Part shown: piece after piece, positions 9,177-17,326 of the stretch | Layout: the number at the start of each line of letters is the position of its first letter | Numbering within the stretch: the first letter of the stretch is position 1 | Program-made: the position numbers and the translations under genes | The notes under the pieces: model-generated | The model's input: only the letters and a program-made list of their open reading frames with translations | Told to the model about the DNA's origin: nothing | The model's database searches: none | Assembly: GCA_049969475.1 (NCBI GenBank) | Contig: JBMFOU010000007.1 | Coordinates: forward strand, 53,374 to 117,373 | Length of the DNA stretch: 64,000 bases | Source of the DNA: UBA2030 sp049969475 | GTDB taxonomy: Bacteria; Bacteroidota; Bacteroidia; Bacteroidales; TTA-H9 | Direction: 5' to 3'

Positions 9177-10399
9177 GGGGTAAAAATGAGAGTGCTAAAA
9201 TGTTCGGGGTCGAGCAGGCGGATAGCGGTTTCCTGAAGTTCTTCAGCTGTGATGCGATGGATGTTTTCCTTCATCTCGTCGAAGGTTTCGGCATAGCCAC
9301 CCAGAATGGTCTTTTTGCCGGCTCCCAGCATGCGGCTCTGGTTGACTTCCCATCCAATGGCAGCAAGGCCAGTATATTGTCGCTTTAAGGTCTCAAGCTC
9401 AGCTGCTGTCAGTGCCTTATCTCTGAGCCGATTAATTTCTTCACGAATGATGCTCAGCACTTTTTCCACCTGAGCGGTATCAGTGCCAAAATAAATGGTA
9501 AAAAGACCCGTGGTAGAATAGTAATTCAAATTGGATTCGATGATGTAAGTCAAACCGTATTTTTCTCTGACTGATAAATTAAGCCGCGACATCATCAGGG
9601 GGCCTCCGATATAAAGATTGAGAAGGTTGAGTGGATAGTAGCTCTTTTCTTGAGGGCCCTCGGTAAGCAACCCTGTAACTACATGCGCCTGATGATTGGC
9701 TTTTTTACGGGTGGTGTGAAAAGGCTTTTTCTTTCGTGGCCTGGGTAATGCAACCTGCAGGGGAGCATACTCCAGGCGATGACCGAAAAATTTCTCGGCC
9801 AGCCGAATCAAAGATTCAGGTTCGAAATCACCCACACAAGAGATAAGCATACGCGAGGGCTGGTAATTGGAACTTACATAGCTTATCAAATCCTCTCGGG
9901 TGATGGCCATCACATCCTTTCGTTTTCCCAGGATCTGCCGCCCCAAAGGATGTTTGCCGAAAAGAAGCGTCTCGAAATCATCAAAAATCTGTTCGGCTGG
10001 GTTGTCCTGGTACGACTCCACCTCGTCGAGTACCACTTGCTTTTCTTTCACAATTTCTTCTTCGGGGAAAACGGGATTGAAAAGCATATCGCTGAAAACA
10101 TCCAGGGCATCGGAGAGATATTCCTTCAAAAAAGAAGCATAATAGCAAGTTTCTTCCTTGGAGGTATAGGCATTCATTTCTCCCCCTACCGACTCTATGC
10201 TGCTGAGTATCTCGTAGGAATTTCGGCGTTGCGATCCTTTGAAAAGTGCATGCTCCGTAAAATGGGCCAGTCCTTGTAAATGAGGCGGTTCGTTCACCGT
10301 CCCAGAGCGTATGAAAACCCCCACATGAGCTACGGGCGACGTAACCTTTTGTAATAATATTTGCAATCCATTGGCCAGGGTATACCTGAAGTATTTCAT
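9173..10399 (-). CDS. M16 family zinc peptidase (PqqL/processing-peptidase type)
   Basis: A 408-residue inverzincin metallopeptidase. The HxxEH zinc motif is HFTEH in GLAHFTEHALFKG, and the downstream acidic ligand region is VVLDEVESYQDN. It comprises the catalytic half plus the second inactive-like domain common to bacterial M16B proteins. No signal peptide is seen at the chosen start MKYFRYTLANG. A longer reading from a TTG at 10426 is unlikely because a TATCTTTG promoter element (10424-10431) covers that codon, so transcription would begin after it. It is coupled to the downstream methyltransferase by an ATGA overlap. Substrate unknown. Confidence 0.9.
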   Translation of the reverse strand: MKYFRYTLANGLQILLQKVTSPVAHVGVFIRSGTVNEPPHLQGLAHFTEHALFKGSQRRNSYEILSSIESVGGEMNAYTSKEETCYYASFLKEYLSDALDVFSDMLFNPVFPEEEIVKEKQVVLDEVESYQDNPAEQIFDDFETLLFGKHPLGRQILGKRKDVMAITREDLISYVSSNYQPSRMLISCVGDFEPESLIRLAEKFFGHRLEYAPLQVALPRPRKKKPFHTTRKKANHQAHVVTGLLTEGPQEKSYYPLNLLNLYIGGPLMMSRLNLSVREKYGLTYIIESNLNYYSTTGLFTIYFGTDTAQVEKVLSIIREEINRLRDKALTAAELETLKRQYTGLAAIGWEVNQSRMLGAGKKTILGGYAETFDEMKENIHRITAEELQETAIRLLDPEHFSTLIFTP

Positions 10400-10423
10400 T
10401 GAAAGAATGAGCGTTTTGGCCTG

Positions 10424-10431
10424 CAAAGATA
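10424..10431 (-). promoter_or_regulatory. -7 promoter element of the M16 peptidase gene
   Basis: TATCTTTG on the minus strand, 24 bases before the ATG at 10399. It decides the start of the M16 gene, because the alternative upstream TTG lies within the element. It is divergent to the promoter of the DnaJ-domain gene. Confidence 0.65.
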
Positions 10432-10436
10432 GGATA

Positions 10437-10468
10437 TTGGTATCACTCGTTATTTAAATTTACTTTTG
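10437..10468 (+). promoter_or_regulatory. Promoter of the TerB/DnaJ gene
   Basis: TTG at 10437-10439, 21 bases, then TACTTTTG at 10461-10468, matching the Bacteroidota -33/-7 arrangement. The ATG follows 20 bases later. Confidence 0.55.
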
Positions 10469-10488
10469 CCTTTTAATGCAAGGTAGGA

Positions 10489-11316
10489 ATGCTGAAGTTT
10501 CTCTTCTCGCTTGTTGTCATAGGGATTTTTGTAACAACAATTAGCAGAGTTATGCAATCGAAAAAAAACAAGAGTAAATATGGCAAATGGATAGCCGGAG
10601 GCCTCGGATGGGCTCTGGGAGGACCTATTGGTGGAATTCTGGGATTTATTCTGGGGAGTATATACGACGATATGCAATCGGCAGCTTACGAATACAAAGG
10701 CCCGGCCACAGCGCCTGGAGAGCCCGAGCATACCCGCCGGGGCGATTTTTCTGTAAGCTTGCTTATTTTGGCTTCGGCTGTCATGAAAGCCGACGGAAAA
10801 GTGATGCGCTCGGAACTCCAGTATGTCAAAGACTTTCTTGTGCGCACTTTTGGCGAGGAAGAAGCGACCCAGATGCTTCCCATACTCAAGACCCTACTCC
10901 AACGCGAAGTACCTCTGCGCGATGTGTGTCAGCAAATTGCCGACAATATGGAGTATTCCCAGCGCCTTCAACTGCTCCACTTTCTTTACGGAATAGCTGC
11001 AGCCGACCAGGACGTCTCTCAATCCGAGATTCGGGTAATTGAGCAAATGGGCATCTATCTCGGCATCTACCGCACAGACCTCGACACCCTGAAGGGTTTA
11101 TTTGTGAAAGACCTCCATACGGCCTATACCATTCTGGGTGTAAATGAAGACGCATCGGAAGAAGAAATTAAAAGGGCTTACCGAAAGTTGGTATTCCTTC
11201 ACCACCCCGACCGCGTGGCTCACCTGGGAGAAGACATTCAGCGCGCCGCTAATGAGAAACTCCGGCAAATAAACGCTGCTTACGAAGAAATTAAAAGGAA
11301 ACGTGGATTTGCATAA
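10489..11316 (+). CDS. DjlA-like membrane protein with TerB and DnaJ domains
   Basis: A 275-residue co-chaperone-like protein. Residues 4-20 form an N-terminal hydrophobic segment, followed by a glycine-rich stretch (GGLGWALGGPIGGILG) that may also be membrane-associated. Residues about 80-195 are a TerB-type acidic helical domain (SAVMKADGKVMRSE, then IAAADQDVSQSE), and about 212-272 form a J domain with its HPD motif in FLHHPDRVAH. This is the DjlA domain order, so it presumably stimulates DnaK at the membrane. It has its own promoter and is divergent from the M16 gene. The client process is not deducible. Confidence 0.88.
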   Translation: MLKFLFSLVVIGIFVTTISRVMQSKKNKSKYGKWIAGGLGWALGGPIGGILGFILGSIYDDMQSAAYEYKGPATAPGEPEHTRRGDFSVSLLILASAVMKADGKVMRSELQYVKDFLVRTFGEEEATQMLPILKTLLQREVPLRDVCQQIADNMEYSQRLQLLHFLYGIAAADQDVSQSEIRVIEQMGIYLGIYRTDLDTLKGLFVKDLHTAYTILGVNEDASEEEIKRAYRKLVFLHHPDRVAHLGEDIQRAANEKLRQINAAYEEIKRKRGFA

Positions 11317-11374
11317 GAATGCCCACCCATTTCAAACGTAATACACACGTTCACATTTACATACCTATCATTCC

Positions 11375-11869
11375 ATGGGTAATTCCATGAACCCGCTCTA
11401 CCAACAAAGCCTTGACAAATTTAGATCCCGAAGGCAAGAGTTTGTCAAGAAAATCAATCAAATAAAGAACAAAAAAAACTTTCGCCTCGATGAAAAGATG
11501 CATGGTTTACATTACGAGGCCTTTGAACGGATCGATTGCCTTCAGTGTGCAAATTGCTGTCGTACCCTGGGCCCACGGCTGAAAGACCGCGATATACGCC
11601 GACTCGCTCGCTACCTCAGCCTTAAGCCATCGGAATTTACCGATCATTATCTTCGAATCGACGAAGATGGGGATTTTGTTTTTAAAAGCATGCCCTGCCC
11701 TTTTTTAGGAGACGATAATTATTGCTTGGTATATGAGGTAAGGCCCGAAGCCTGTGCGGCCTACCCCCACACGCATCAAACCGGCCAGCAAAAAATTCTT
11801 TCCCTTACGCTTAAAAATGCCGCAACCTGCCCTGCCGTAGTCTTTATGCTTGACCGTCTCGAACTTTAG
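11375..11869 (+). CDS. YkgJ-family cysteine cluster protein
   Basis: A 164-residue protein of the YkgJ/CxxCxxCC family, presumed to bind a zinc ion or Fe-S cluster through conserved cysteines. The visible cysteines are in DCLQCANCCRTLGP (about residues 54-60) and in the later PCPFLGDDNYC and RPEACAAYPH. The biochemical role of the family is unknown. An ATG four codons in (MNPLYQQ, 11387) is an equally plausible start. It is followed by a bidirectional terminator shared with the convergent DUF6263 gene. Confidence 0.85.
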   Translation: MGNSMNPLYQQSLDKFRSRRQEFVKKINQIKNKKNFRLDEKMHGLHYEAFERIDCLQCANCCRTLGPRLKDRDIRRLARYLSLKPSEFTDHYLRIDEDGDFVFKSMPCPFLGDDNYCLVYEVRPEACAAYPHTHQTGQQKILSLTLKNAATCPAVVFMLDRLEL

Positions 11870-11883
11870 CGACTAAAAAATAA

Positions 11884-11909
11884 AAAGGCACTCCGGGGGG
11901 AATGCCTTT
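11884..11909. terminator. Bidirectional terminator between convergent genes
   Basis: Arms AAAGGCA and TGCCTTT with an inner TCC/GGA helix around GGGG; T-rich flanks lie on both strands. It ends the cysteine-cluster gene (+) and the DUF6263 gene (-). Confidence 0.75.
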
Positions 11910-11935
11910 GTTTAGGAGAATCTTTTCAAAGAAAA

Positions 11936-12763
11936 TCAGGGAATAAGCTTGCGCACCACCTGGGTTTTCATGGAAAGCGGGATAACAAAATTTTGCTGTC
12001 CGCTCAGACTCAGGCTCATCTGATTTTCCATTACGCTTTCGTCAACCACCAATATTCCGGTTTTAGCATCAATCCATTGTGTACCATGCATGGCGCCGCT
12101 TCCCTCAATATAAAACTCCATGCCCTGCATGCTGGTAGACCCTTCGTTCTCAATCGTTGATTTATAACTGATTTTCAAACATTTTTTACCATCCTTTTTT
12201 TCCTCACCTTCCAAGGTATAAGCGGTCTTTACCTTATTAATTAATAGTCCTTCAGCAAAAAGAGTGGTATCGTTGTATGTTGTATTCCACGATTCGCCCT
12301 TTTTGACCGTATAGTTAGGGAACTCCACGAAAGGAACAAAAGTTGTATTGCCGGCCATATCTGGTGAAAATCCACCTTTGCTTTTAGTGTCAGTGGATTG
12401 GGTATGGCTCAGCACCTTACCGTCCTTGCCTACGAGCAATGCAGGAAAATTGCTTTGTTCTGCCATACGGAAGGTAGTATCCATTTCCTGCATTTTCATG
12501 TGCATTTCTACATCTTTAAGCATTTGCCTGATCAAATAGTTGCCTTGCTGAATGTCTTCTACAGTAAAAATTGCTTGGGAGCTACTGTTGATTTTTGATT
12601 GGAGTTCCTGCCCCATCATACTTTGCGTCATGTCGATATCAGCAGTAACCTGGTAATTGAGCGTTTGGCCTTTATCCAACAAGAGGGATGGATTCTTTTT
12701 CTGGGCATAAAGTCCTGAAACAACGATAAAGACGTTGAGAAATAATAAAACTGTTTTTTTCAT
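11936..12763 (-). CDS. Secreted DUF6263-like protein
   Basis: A 275-residue protein with a clear signal peptide (hydrophobic residues 4-20, cut after GLYAQ). The mature part is beta-rich with FPNYTVKKGESWNTTY, and later EFYIEGSGAMHGTQWID and TGILVVDE, a layout found in the Bacteroidota family annotated as DUF6263. No enzymatic motif is visible. It is the third gene of a minus-strand run after the YqhD-like dehydrogenase and M28 peptidase genes, 31 bases below the latter. Role unknown; a periplasmic or surface binding protein is a guess. Confidence 0.75.
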   Translation of the reverse strand: MKKTVLLFLNVFIVVSGLYAQKKNPSLLLDKGQTLNYQVTADIDMTQSMMGQELQSKINSSSQAIFTVEDIQQGNYLIRQMLKDVEMHMKMQEMDTTFRMAEQSNFPALLVGKDGKVLSHTQSTDTKSKGGFSPDMAGNTTFVPFVEFPNYTVKKGESWNTTYNDTTLFAEGLLINKVKTAYTLEGEEKKDGKKCLKISYKSTIENEGSTSMQGMEFYIEGSGAMHGTQWIDAKTGILVVDESVMENQMSLSLSGQQNFVIPLSMKTQVVRKLIP

Positions 12764-12794
12764 GATGATAATTTTAATAAGGTTTAAAATTACG

Positions 12795-14372
12795 CTACTT
12801 TTTTAGATAAAATTCTGGCACACGTCGGGGTTTTTGGGGCAAATCGGCGATACGAAGGGCCATACGCAGACCCAGCTGTGCCACCAGAGCAGCCTTTTGG
12901 GGGTCAACTTTTGAGAATTCGTCGGTAACCTGGTGATAGTCGCGATGCAGGCCCGTGAAGAAATGTAGGGCAGGAATACCAGCTTGCAGAAAAGGGGCAT
13001 GATCGCTGCCTCCCAGTCCATCGCTCTTTGGGGAAGTAATAAGGCGCAAGCCTGTTCCCTCTATCTCCTGCAGGGCAAGGCTTTGCAGGTCGGGGCTGAG
13101 TTTCAAACCTCCCAGATAAAGGGTATCGGGGCCGCCCCGGCTCACCATGTCAAAATTGAGCATGGCGGCAATGCTATCGAGGGGGAAGGGAGGATTTTTA
13201 ACCATACTCCGCGAACCCAGCAAACCAACTTCCTCCCCGGCAAAAAGTACAAAAACCAGCGAGCGACCCGTGGTAAACCCCCCGTTTACCAAACTTTTAG
13301 CTATAGCCAAAACAGCAGCCGTACCCGAGGCATTATCGTCAGCACCATTGTAAATGACATCTTGTCCGGGTCCGGCGCTGCGATCCATGCCCACATGATC
13401 GTAGTGAGCCCCCAAAACCACATATTGCCCATTCTGACGAGGGTCAGAACCAGGTCTGATGGCCATCACATTGCTGGCCTTTACGGGGTCTATTTTCACT
13501 GAAGTAATAAGTGTAGCATTAAAACCCTTCATCTCAAAACTTCGGGGCTTCATGGTTTTGTCAATCTCAGCCTGCAAGGCCTTTAGCTCATCAACACTCC
13601 CGAATAAAGCCTCAATAACGCGTTCACCACCGTAAATAGCCGGAAAATTTTTTCGGTCCGTTTTAAATACCAGAGGAGGAAGGGGTTTATGGGTGGATCG
13701 GCTCAGCGCTGGCCACGATCCCACCCTGGGTTTTAGTAATACATGATTTAGCGGATCGGTTACTACAATCAATCCAGCAGCTCCCAACTGTCGGGCTGTC
13801 TTGATTTTTGAATTGACACTATAGTCATATATCTTCTTTTTTTCCGGGGTTGAATTCTCGGCATCAGCATTTTCATTGGGAAAATGTGTAAGTACCACTA
13901 CTATTTTCCCTCTGACGTCGATTCCCTTGTAATCGTCATACCCCTGGTCGGGTAGGTGCAATCCGTATCCCGCAAAGACAAGTGGGGCCGTAATGCTGGT
14001 GTCACCAATAGATTCCAGAGGCACAAAATCGTCTTTTAGTTGAAAACCGAGGCTGGAGCCCTGCGGTGTGTGAATGGTAAGTTGCTGCACGGGGCCAAGG
14101 TCTACCCGGGCAAGACCCAAATCGTGGAAATAGGAGTTTCCGACGGGTGCCAGGCCGAGATTATGAAACTCACGGGCAATGTACACAGCAGCCGAATCGA
14201 GCCCTGGACTGGGAGTATCCCTACCCTGAAGTGCATCGGAAGCCAGGTATTGAATATGCCGGGCTATATCGGTTGCCATGATGTCAACATCGGGCTGAGC
14301 CTGAGCAAAAAAGGCAGACACGAGTCCTATTGCCGTGCCTGCCCCAAGTTTAAAGTGAAAATTCAATCGCAT
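12795..14372 (-). CDS. Secreted M28 zinc aminopeptidase with PA domain
   Basis: A 525-residue exported peptidase. The N-terminus is a signal peptide ending near FFAQA. Residues about 120-260 resemble a PA (protease-associated) insert (FAGYGLHLPDQGYDDYKGID). The M28 catalytic domain follows with zinc ligands in GAHYDHVG, NGADDNASG, FAGEEVGLLGS, NFDMVSR and the late ALHFFTGLHRDYH. The ligand set is complete, so it should be active, probably releasing N-terminal amino acids from peptides in the periplasm. It sits 12 bases below the YqhD-like dehydrogenase gene. Substrate preference is not predictable. Confidence 0.92.
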   Translation of the reverse strand: MRLNFHFKLGAGTAIGLVSAFFAQAQPDVDIMATDIARHIQYLASDALQGRDTPSPGLDSAAVYIAREFHNLGLAPVGNSYFHDLGLARVDLGPVQQLTIHTPQGSSLGFQLKDDFVPLESIGDTSITAPLVFAGYGLHLPDQGYDDYKGIDVRGKIVVVLTHFPNENADAENSTPEKKKIYDYSVNSKIKTARQLGAAGLIVVTDPLNHVLLKPRVGSWPALSRSTHKPLPPLVFKTDRKNFPAIYGGERVIEALFGSVDELKALQAEIDKTMKPRSFEMKGFNATLITSVKIDPVKASNVMAIRPGSDPRQNGQYVVLGAHYDHVGMDRSAGPGQDVIYNGADDNASGTAAVLAIAKSLVNGGFTTGRSLVFVLFAGEEVGLLGSRSMVKNPPFPLDSIAAMLNFDMVSRGGPDTLYLGGLKLSPDLQSLALQEIEGTGLRLITSPKSDGLGGSDHAPFLQAGIPALHFFTGLHRDYHQVTDEFSKVDPQKAALVAQLGLRMALRIADLPQKPRRVPEFYLKK

Positions 14373-14384
14373 ACATCCATTTTT

Positions 14385-15542
14385 TTACAATCTATTGCGG
14401 AGAATTTCCCCGACTTTATCTGGGGTAATGGTTCCTCTCTCCCCTAAGGTTATCTTTGCGGGTTCGCTAAATCGGCGGACGATTTCACGAATGGTTTCTT
14501 CCCCTATCCCATGTTCAGAGAGACGGGTTTTCATACCTAGTGAGCGGAAAAATTCATCCGTTCGCCGGATGGCCTCTGATGCCGTATCCTCTTCTGAAAG
14601 CCCTATAATATTCCATACCCTTTGTCCGTACTGAACCAGTTTTTCTTTCTTCTCTTCCCTCATAACCGTGAGAACTCCCGGCAATACGATGGCCAGCGTC
14701 AGTCCGTGATCGAGGCCATGCAAAGCCGTAAGCTCATGACCAATCATATGCGTAGCCCAGTCCTGCGGAACCCCTACTCCAATGAGCCCGTTGAGGGCCA
14801 TGGTAGCAGTCCACATCATGTTGGCCCGAGCATCGTAGTCGTGCGGATGGCTTAACACTTTGGGGCATTCATGAATAAGATTAAGCAAAATGGCCTCGGC
14901 CATTCGGTCCTGCATGGGGGCCTGGGCTGGATAAGTTAAATACTGCTCGGTAGTGTGAACAAAAGCATCCACAATACCATTGGCACTTTGCCTTTCAGGC
15001 AGGGTGAAAGTTACTTCGGGATCGAGAATCGAAAAACGGGGATAAAGCAAGGGACTGCCAAAAGCCTTTTTTTCACGTGTGCTTACACGCGAAATCACCG
15101 ATCCACCGTTCATTTCGCTGCCCGTAGCAGGAAGCGTGAGCACTACCCCAATGGGCAACGCCTTTTTCACCACTACGCGTTTGGCTAAAAGATCCCAGGG
15201 ATCCCCTTCGTGATAAAAAACTGCTGCTGCCAAAAACTTGGTCCCGTCGATTACCGACCCACCCCCAACAGCCAGCAGAAAATCAATGTTTTTCTCCTGA
15301 ATCAGAGCCAGAGCCTTCAGCAAGGTCTCATACTTGGGATTGGGCTCAATTCCTCCAAACTCATACACTTCATGGTTTTTCAATGCCTCCTTCACCTGGG
15401 CATATACGCCGTTGCGATGGATGCTTCCTCCGCCATAAGTCATCAAAATTCGGGCGGAAGAAGATATTTCTTCGCTCAGCTTGGCAATTTGCCCTTTACC
15501 GAAGATAATTTTAACCGGATTGTGAAAAACAAAATTCTTCAT
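14385..15542 (-). CDS. YqhD-like iron/zinc-dependent alcohol dehydrogenase
   Basis: A 385-residue group III metal-dependent alcohol dehydrogenase, closest in pattern to the NADPH-dependent YqhD/BDH subfamily that reduces short-chain aldehydes. Visible are the GGGSIHRNG and AVGGGSVIDGTKF nucleotide-binding motifs, TLPATGSEMNGG, and metal ligands in VDAFVHTTEQYL and the HELTALHGLDHG pair. It differs clearly from the second iron-dependent dehydrogenase in the window (at 38578). First gene of an apparent operon with the M28 peptidase and DUF6263 genes, though no shared function is obvious. Confidence 0.92.
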   Translation of the reverse strand: MKNFVFHNPVKIIFGKGQIAKLSEEISSSARILMTYGGGSIHRNGVYAQVKEALKNHEVYEFGGIEPNPKYETLLKALALIQEKNIDFLLAVGGGSVIDGTKFLAAAVFYHEGDPWDLLAKRVVVKKALPIGVVLTLPATGSEMNGGSVISRVSTREKKAFGSPLLYPRFSILDPEVTFTLPERQSANGIVDAFVHTTEQYLTYPAQAPMQDRMAEAILLNLIHECPKVLSHPHDYDARANMMWTATMALNGLIGVGVPQDWATHMIGHELTALHGLDHGLTLAIVLPGVLTVMREEKKEKLVQYGQRVWNIIGLSEEDTASEAIRRTDEFFRSLGMKTRLSEHGIGEETIREIVRRFSEPAKITLGERGTITPDKVGEILRNRL

Positions 15543-15630
15543 CTGTAAAAATTTTTGATTAACAATATTTTAGAAACAAGAAATTAAAATAACGACCTAA
15601 TGGAAACGAAATATTTCCTTACGCTCTGTG

Positions 15631-15638
15631 TAACTTTG
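15631..15638 (+). promoter_or_regulatory. -7 promoter element upstream of mtgA
   Basis: TAACTTTG, matching the TAnnTTTG consensus, 62 bases before the mtgA ATG. Confidence 0.5.
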
Positions 15639-15700
15639 AGCCCTTGTCAAAATTAACGTTTAAAAATCATTAAAGTTTTAATTCAAAGTTAGTCCCTCTG

Positions 15701-16396
15701 ATGAAGAAAACGCTGCACTGGTTGGGAAAATGGTTGCGCAGACTGGTTCTCTTTTTCCTGGGTTCCACGTTGCTAGTGGTCATTCTATACCGTTTTGTGC
15801 CTGTGTATTTCACCCCGCTGATGCTTATCAGATATGCAGAGGCGCTGAAGGATGATAAAAAAGAAGCCCGGATACTCAGAGATTGGACACCCCTGGAAGA
15901 TATCTCTCCCAACCTGTGGCTGGCCGTAGTAGCAGCTGAAGATCAAAACTTTATGACACATTTCGGATTCGACCTCGATGCCATAGAGAAAGCCCGCGAA
16001 CATAATAAGAAAAGCCGGCGCATCAGAGGGGCCAGCACCATTAGCCAGCAGACCGCTAAAAATGTATTTCTGTGGCCCCAGCGTTCGTGGCTAAGAAAGG
16101 GACTGGAAGCCTATTTCACTTTTCTTATCGAGGTATTTTGGGGCAAAAAACGAATTTTGGAGGTATATCTGAATGTTGCGGAAATGGGGCAAGGAATTTA
16201 CGGGGCCGAAGCCGCTGCACAATTTTATTACCATAAAAGTGCTGATCGACTTACACGATCGGAGGCAGCCTTGTTGGCAGCCATTTTACCCTCTCCCCTG
16301 CGCCGCAATCCTGCCCGACCTTCGGCTTACCTTTTAGCCCGCCAGCAACGCATTCTGAATCAAATGAATAATCTGGAAAAAATATCATTTGACTAA
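15701..16396 (+). CDS. mtgA: Monofunctional peptidoglycan glycosyltransferase
   Basis: A 231-residue GT51 enzyme that polymerises lipid II into glycan strands at the periplasmic face of the inner membrane. One N-terminal transmembrane helix lies at about residues 14-34. Motif 1 is AAEDQNFMTHFGFD with the catalytic glutamate, motif 2 is RGASTISQQTAKNVFLW, and EVYLNVAEMGQGIYG completes the family set. There is no transpeptidase domain, consistent with MtgA. It lies 12 bases before an acid phosphatase gene and probably shares a transcript with it. Confidence 0.94.
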   Translation: MKKTLHWLGKWLRRLVLFFLGSTLLVVILYRFVPVYFTPLMLIRYAEALKDDKKEARILRDWTPLEDISPNLWLAVVAAEDQNFMTHFGFDLDAIEKAREHNKKSRRIRGASTISQQTAKNVFLWPQRSWLRKGLEAYFTFLIEVFWGKKRILEVYLNVAEMGQGIYGAEAAAQFYYHKSADRLTRSEAALLAAILPSPLRRNPARPSAYLLARQQRILNQMNNLEKISFD

Positions 16397-16408
16397 ATTA
16401 TCCCATTT

Positions 16409-17209
16409 ATGCATAAACACAATCTCTTACTTTCCACCTTAATGGCAGTTTTTTTGTTGGCTTCCTGCCATAGAAATCCAACTGAAAATCAGACCCCTGT
16501 CCTTACAAACGATTACATGCAGCTAGCCACCCTGTGGTATCAGCACGCAGCCGAATGCAGGGCTCTTTATTACCAGAGCTATAATCTGGCCCGGCTTCGC
16601 CTCGACGAGATGCTTAAAACCGAAGGAAAAGGCAAAAAGGCGGTAGTGGTTGATATTGATGAAACCGTACTCGACAACAGTCCTTATCAAGCCTGGTGCA
16701 TTCTGAATGGAAAAAGTTTTCCGGAAGGTTGGGCCGAATGGACAGCAAAAGCCAGCGCCAAAGCTCTGCCGGGTGCCGTTGATTTTCTGAACTACGTAGT
16801 TTCCAGAGGAGTAGATGTTTTCTACATTACCAACCGCAAACCAGCCGAAGCAGAAGCTACCCTTCTAAATTTACAGAAGGAAGGTTTCCCCCAGGCAGAT
16901 ACCTCCCACGTGTTGTTCCGCACCGCTGAGTCGAACAAAGAAACCCGCAGGCAGCATGTTGCCATTGAGTATAAAATTCTACTTCTGGTGGGAGATAACC
17001 TTAACGACTTTACAGATCTCTGGGAAAAACAAGGGGTAGCCAGGCGACTTACAATCACCGACAGTTTGCGTGCTGAATTTGGAAAGCGCTTCATCATTTT
17101 ACCCAATCCCATGTATGGCGACTGGGAAAACGCCATCTATGAATATAACTACAAACTCAGTGCACAGACAAAGGACAGTTTGCGCAAAGCGTATCTGAAA
17201 GGATTTTAA
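16409..17209 (+). CDS. Lipoprotein e(P4)-family acid phosphatase/5'-nucleotidase
   Basis: A 266-residue HAD-superfamily outer-membrane lipoprotein. The lipobox is LLASC, with the acylated cysteine at about residue 20. The DxD catalytic motif is VVVDIDETVLDN, followed by FYITNRK and the later VGDNLNDF acidic motif. Family members dephosphorylate nucleoside monophosphates and other phosphoesters (including NMN in Haemophilus), so nucleotide salvage at the cell surface is the likely role. It is operonic with mtgA. Confidence 0.93.
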   Translation: MHKHNLLLSTLMAVFLLASCHRNPTENQTPVLTNDYMQLATLWYQHAAECRALYYQSYNLARLRLDEMLKTEGKGKKAVVVDIDETVLDNSPYQAWCILNGKSFPEGWAEWTAKASAKALPGAVDFLNYVVSRGVDVFYITNRKPAEAEATLLNLQKEGFPQADTSHVLFRTAESNKETRRQHVAIEYKILLLVGDNLNDFTDLWEKQGVARRLTITDSLRAEFGKRFIILPNPMYGDWENAIYEYNYKLSAQTKDSLRKAYLKGF

Positions 17210-17305
17210 GCTTTACGTGAGGGATAAATAACATCATCCTTACCTCCGAAACCTCTACATGAGCCATAATTTGCGAAATAATAGGGCAGGCTAAGTCATA
17301 CTTAA

Positions 17306-17313
17306 TAACTTTG
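17306..17313 (+). promoter_or_regulatory. -7 promoter element of tex
   Basis: TAACTTTG ending 13 bases before the tex ATG, which predicts a very short leader. A matching -33 at normal spacing was not found. Confidence 0.5.
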
Positions 17314-17326
17314 CCCTAAAAAACTC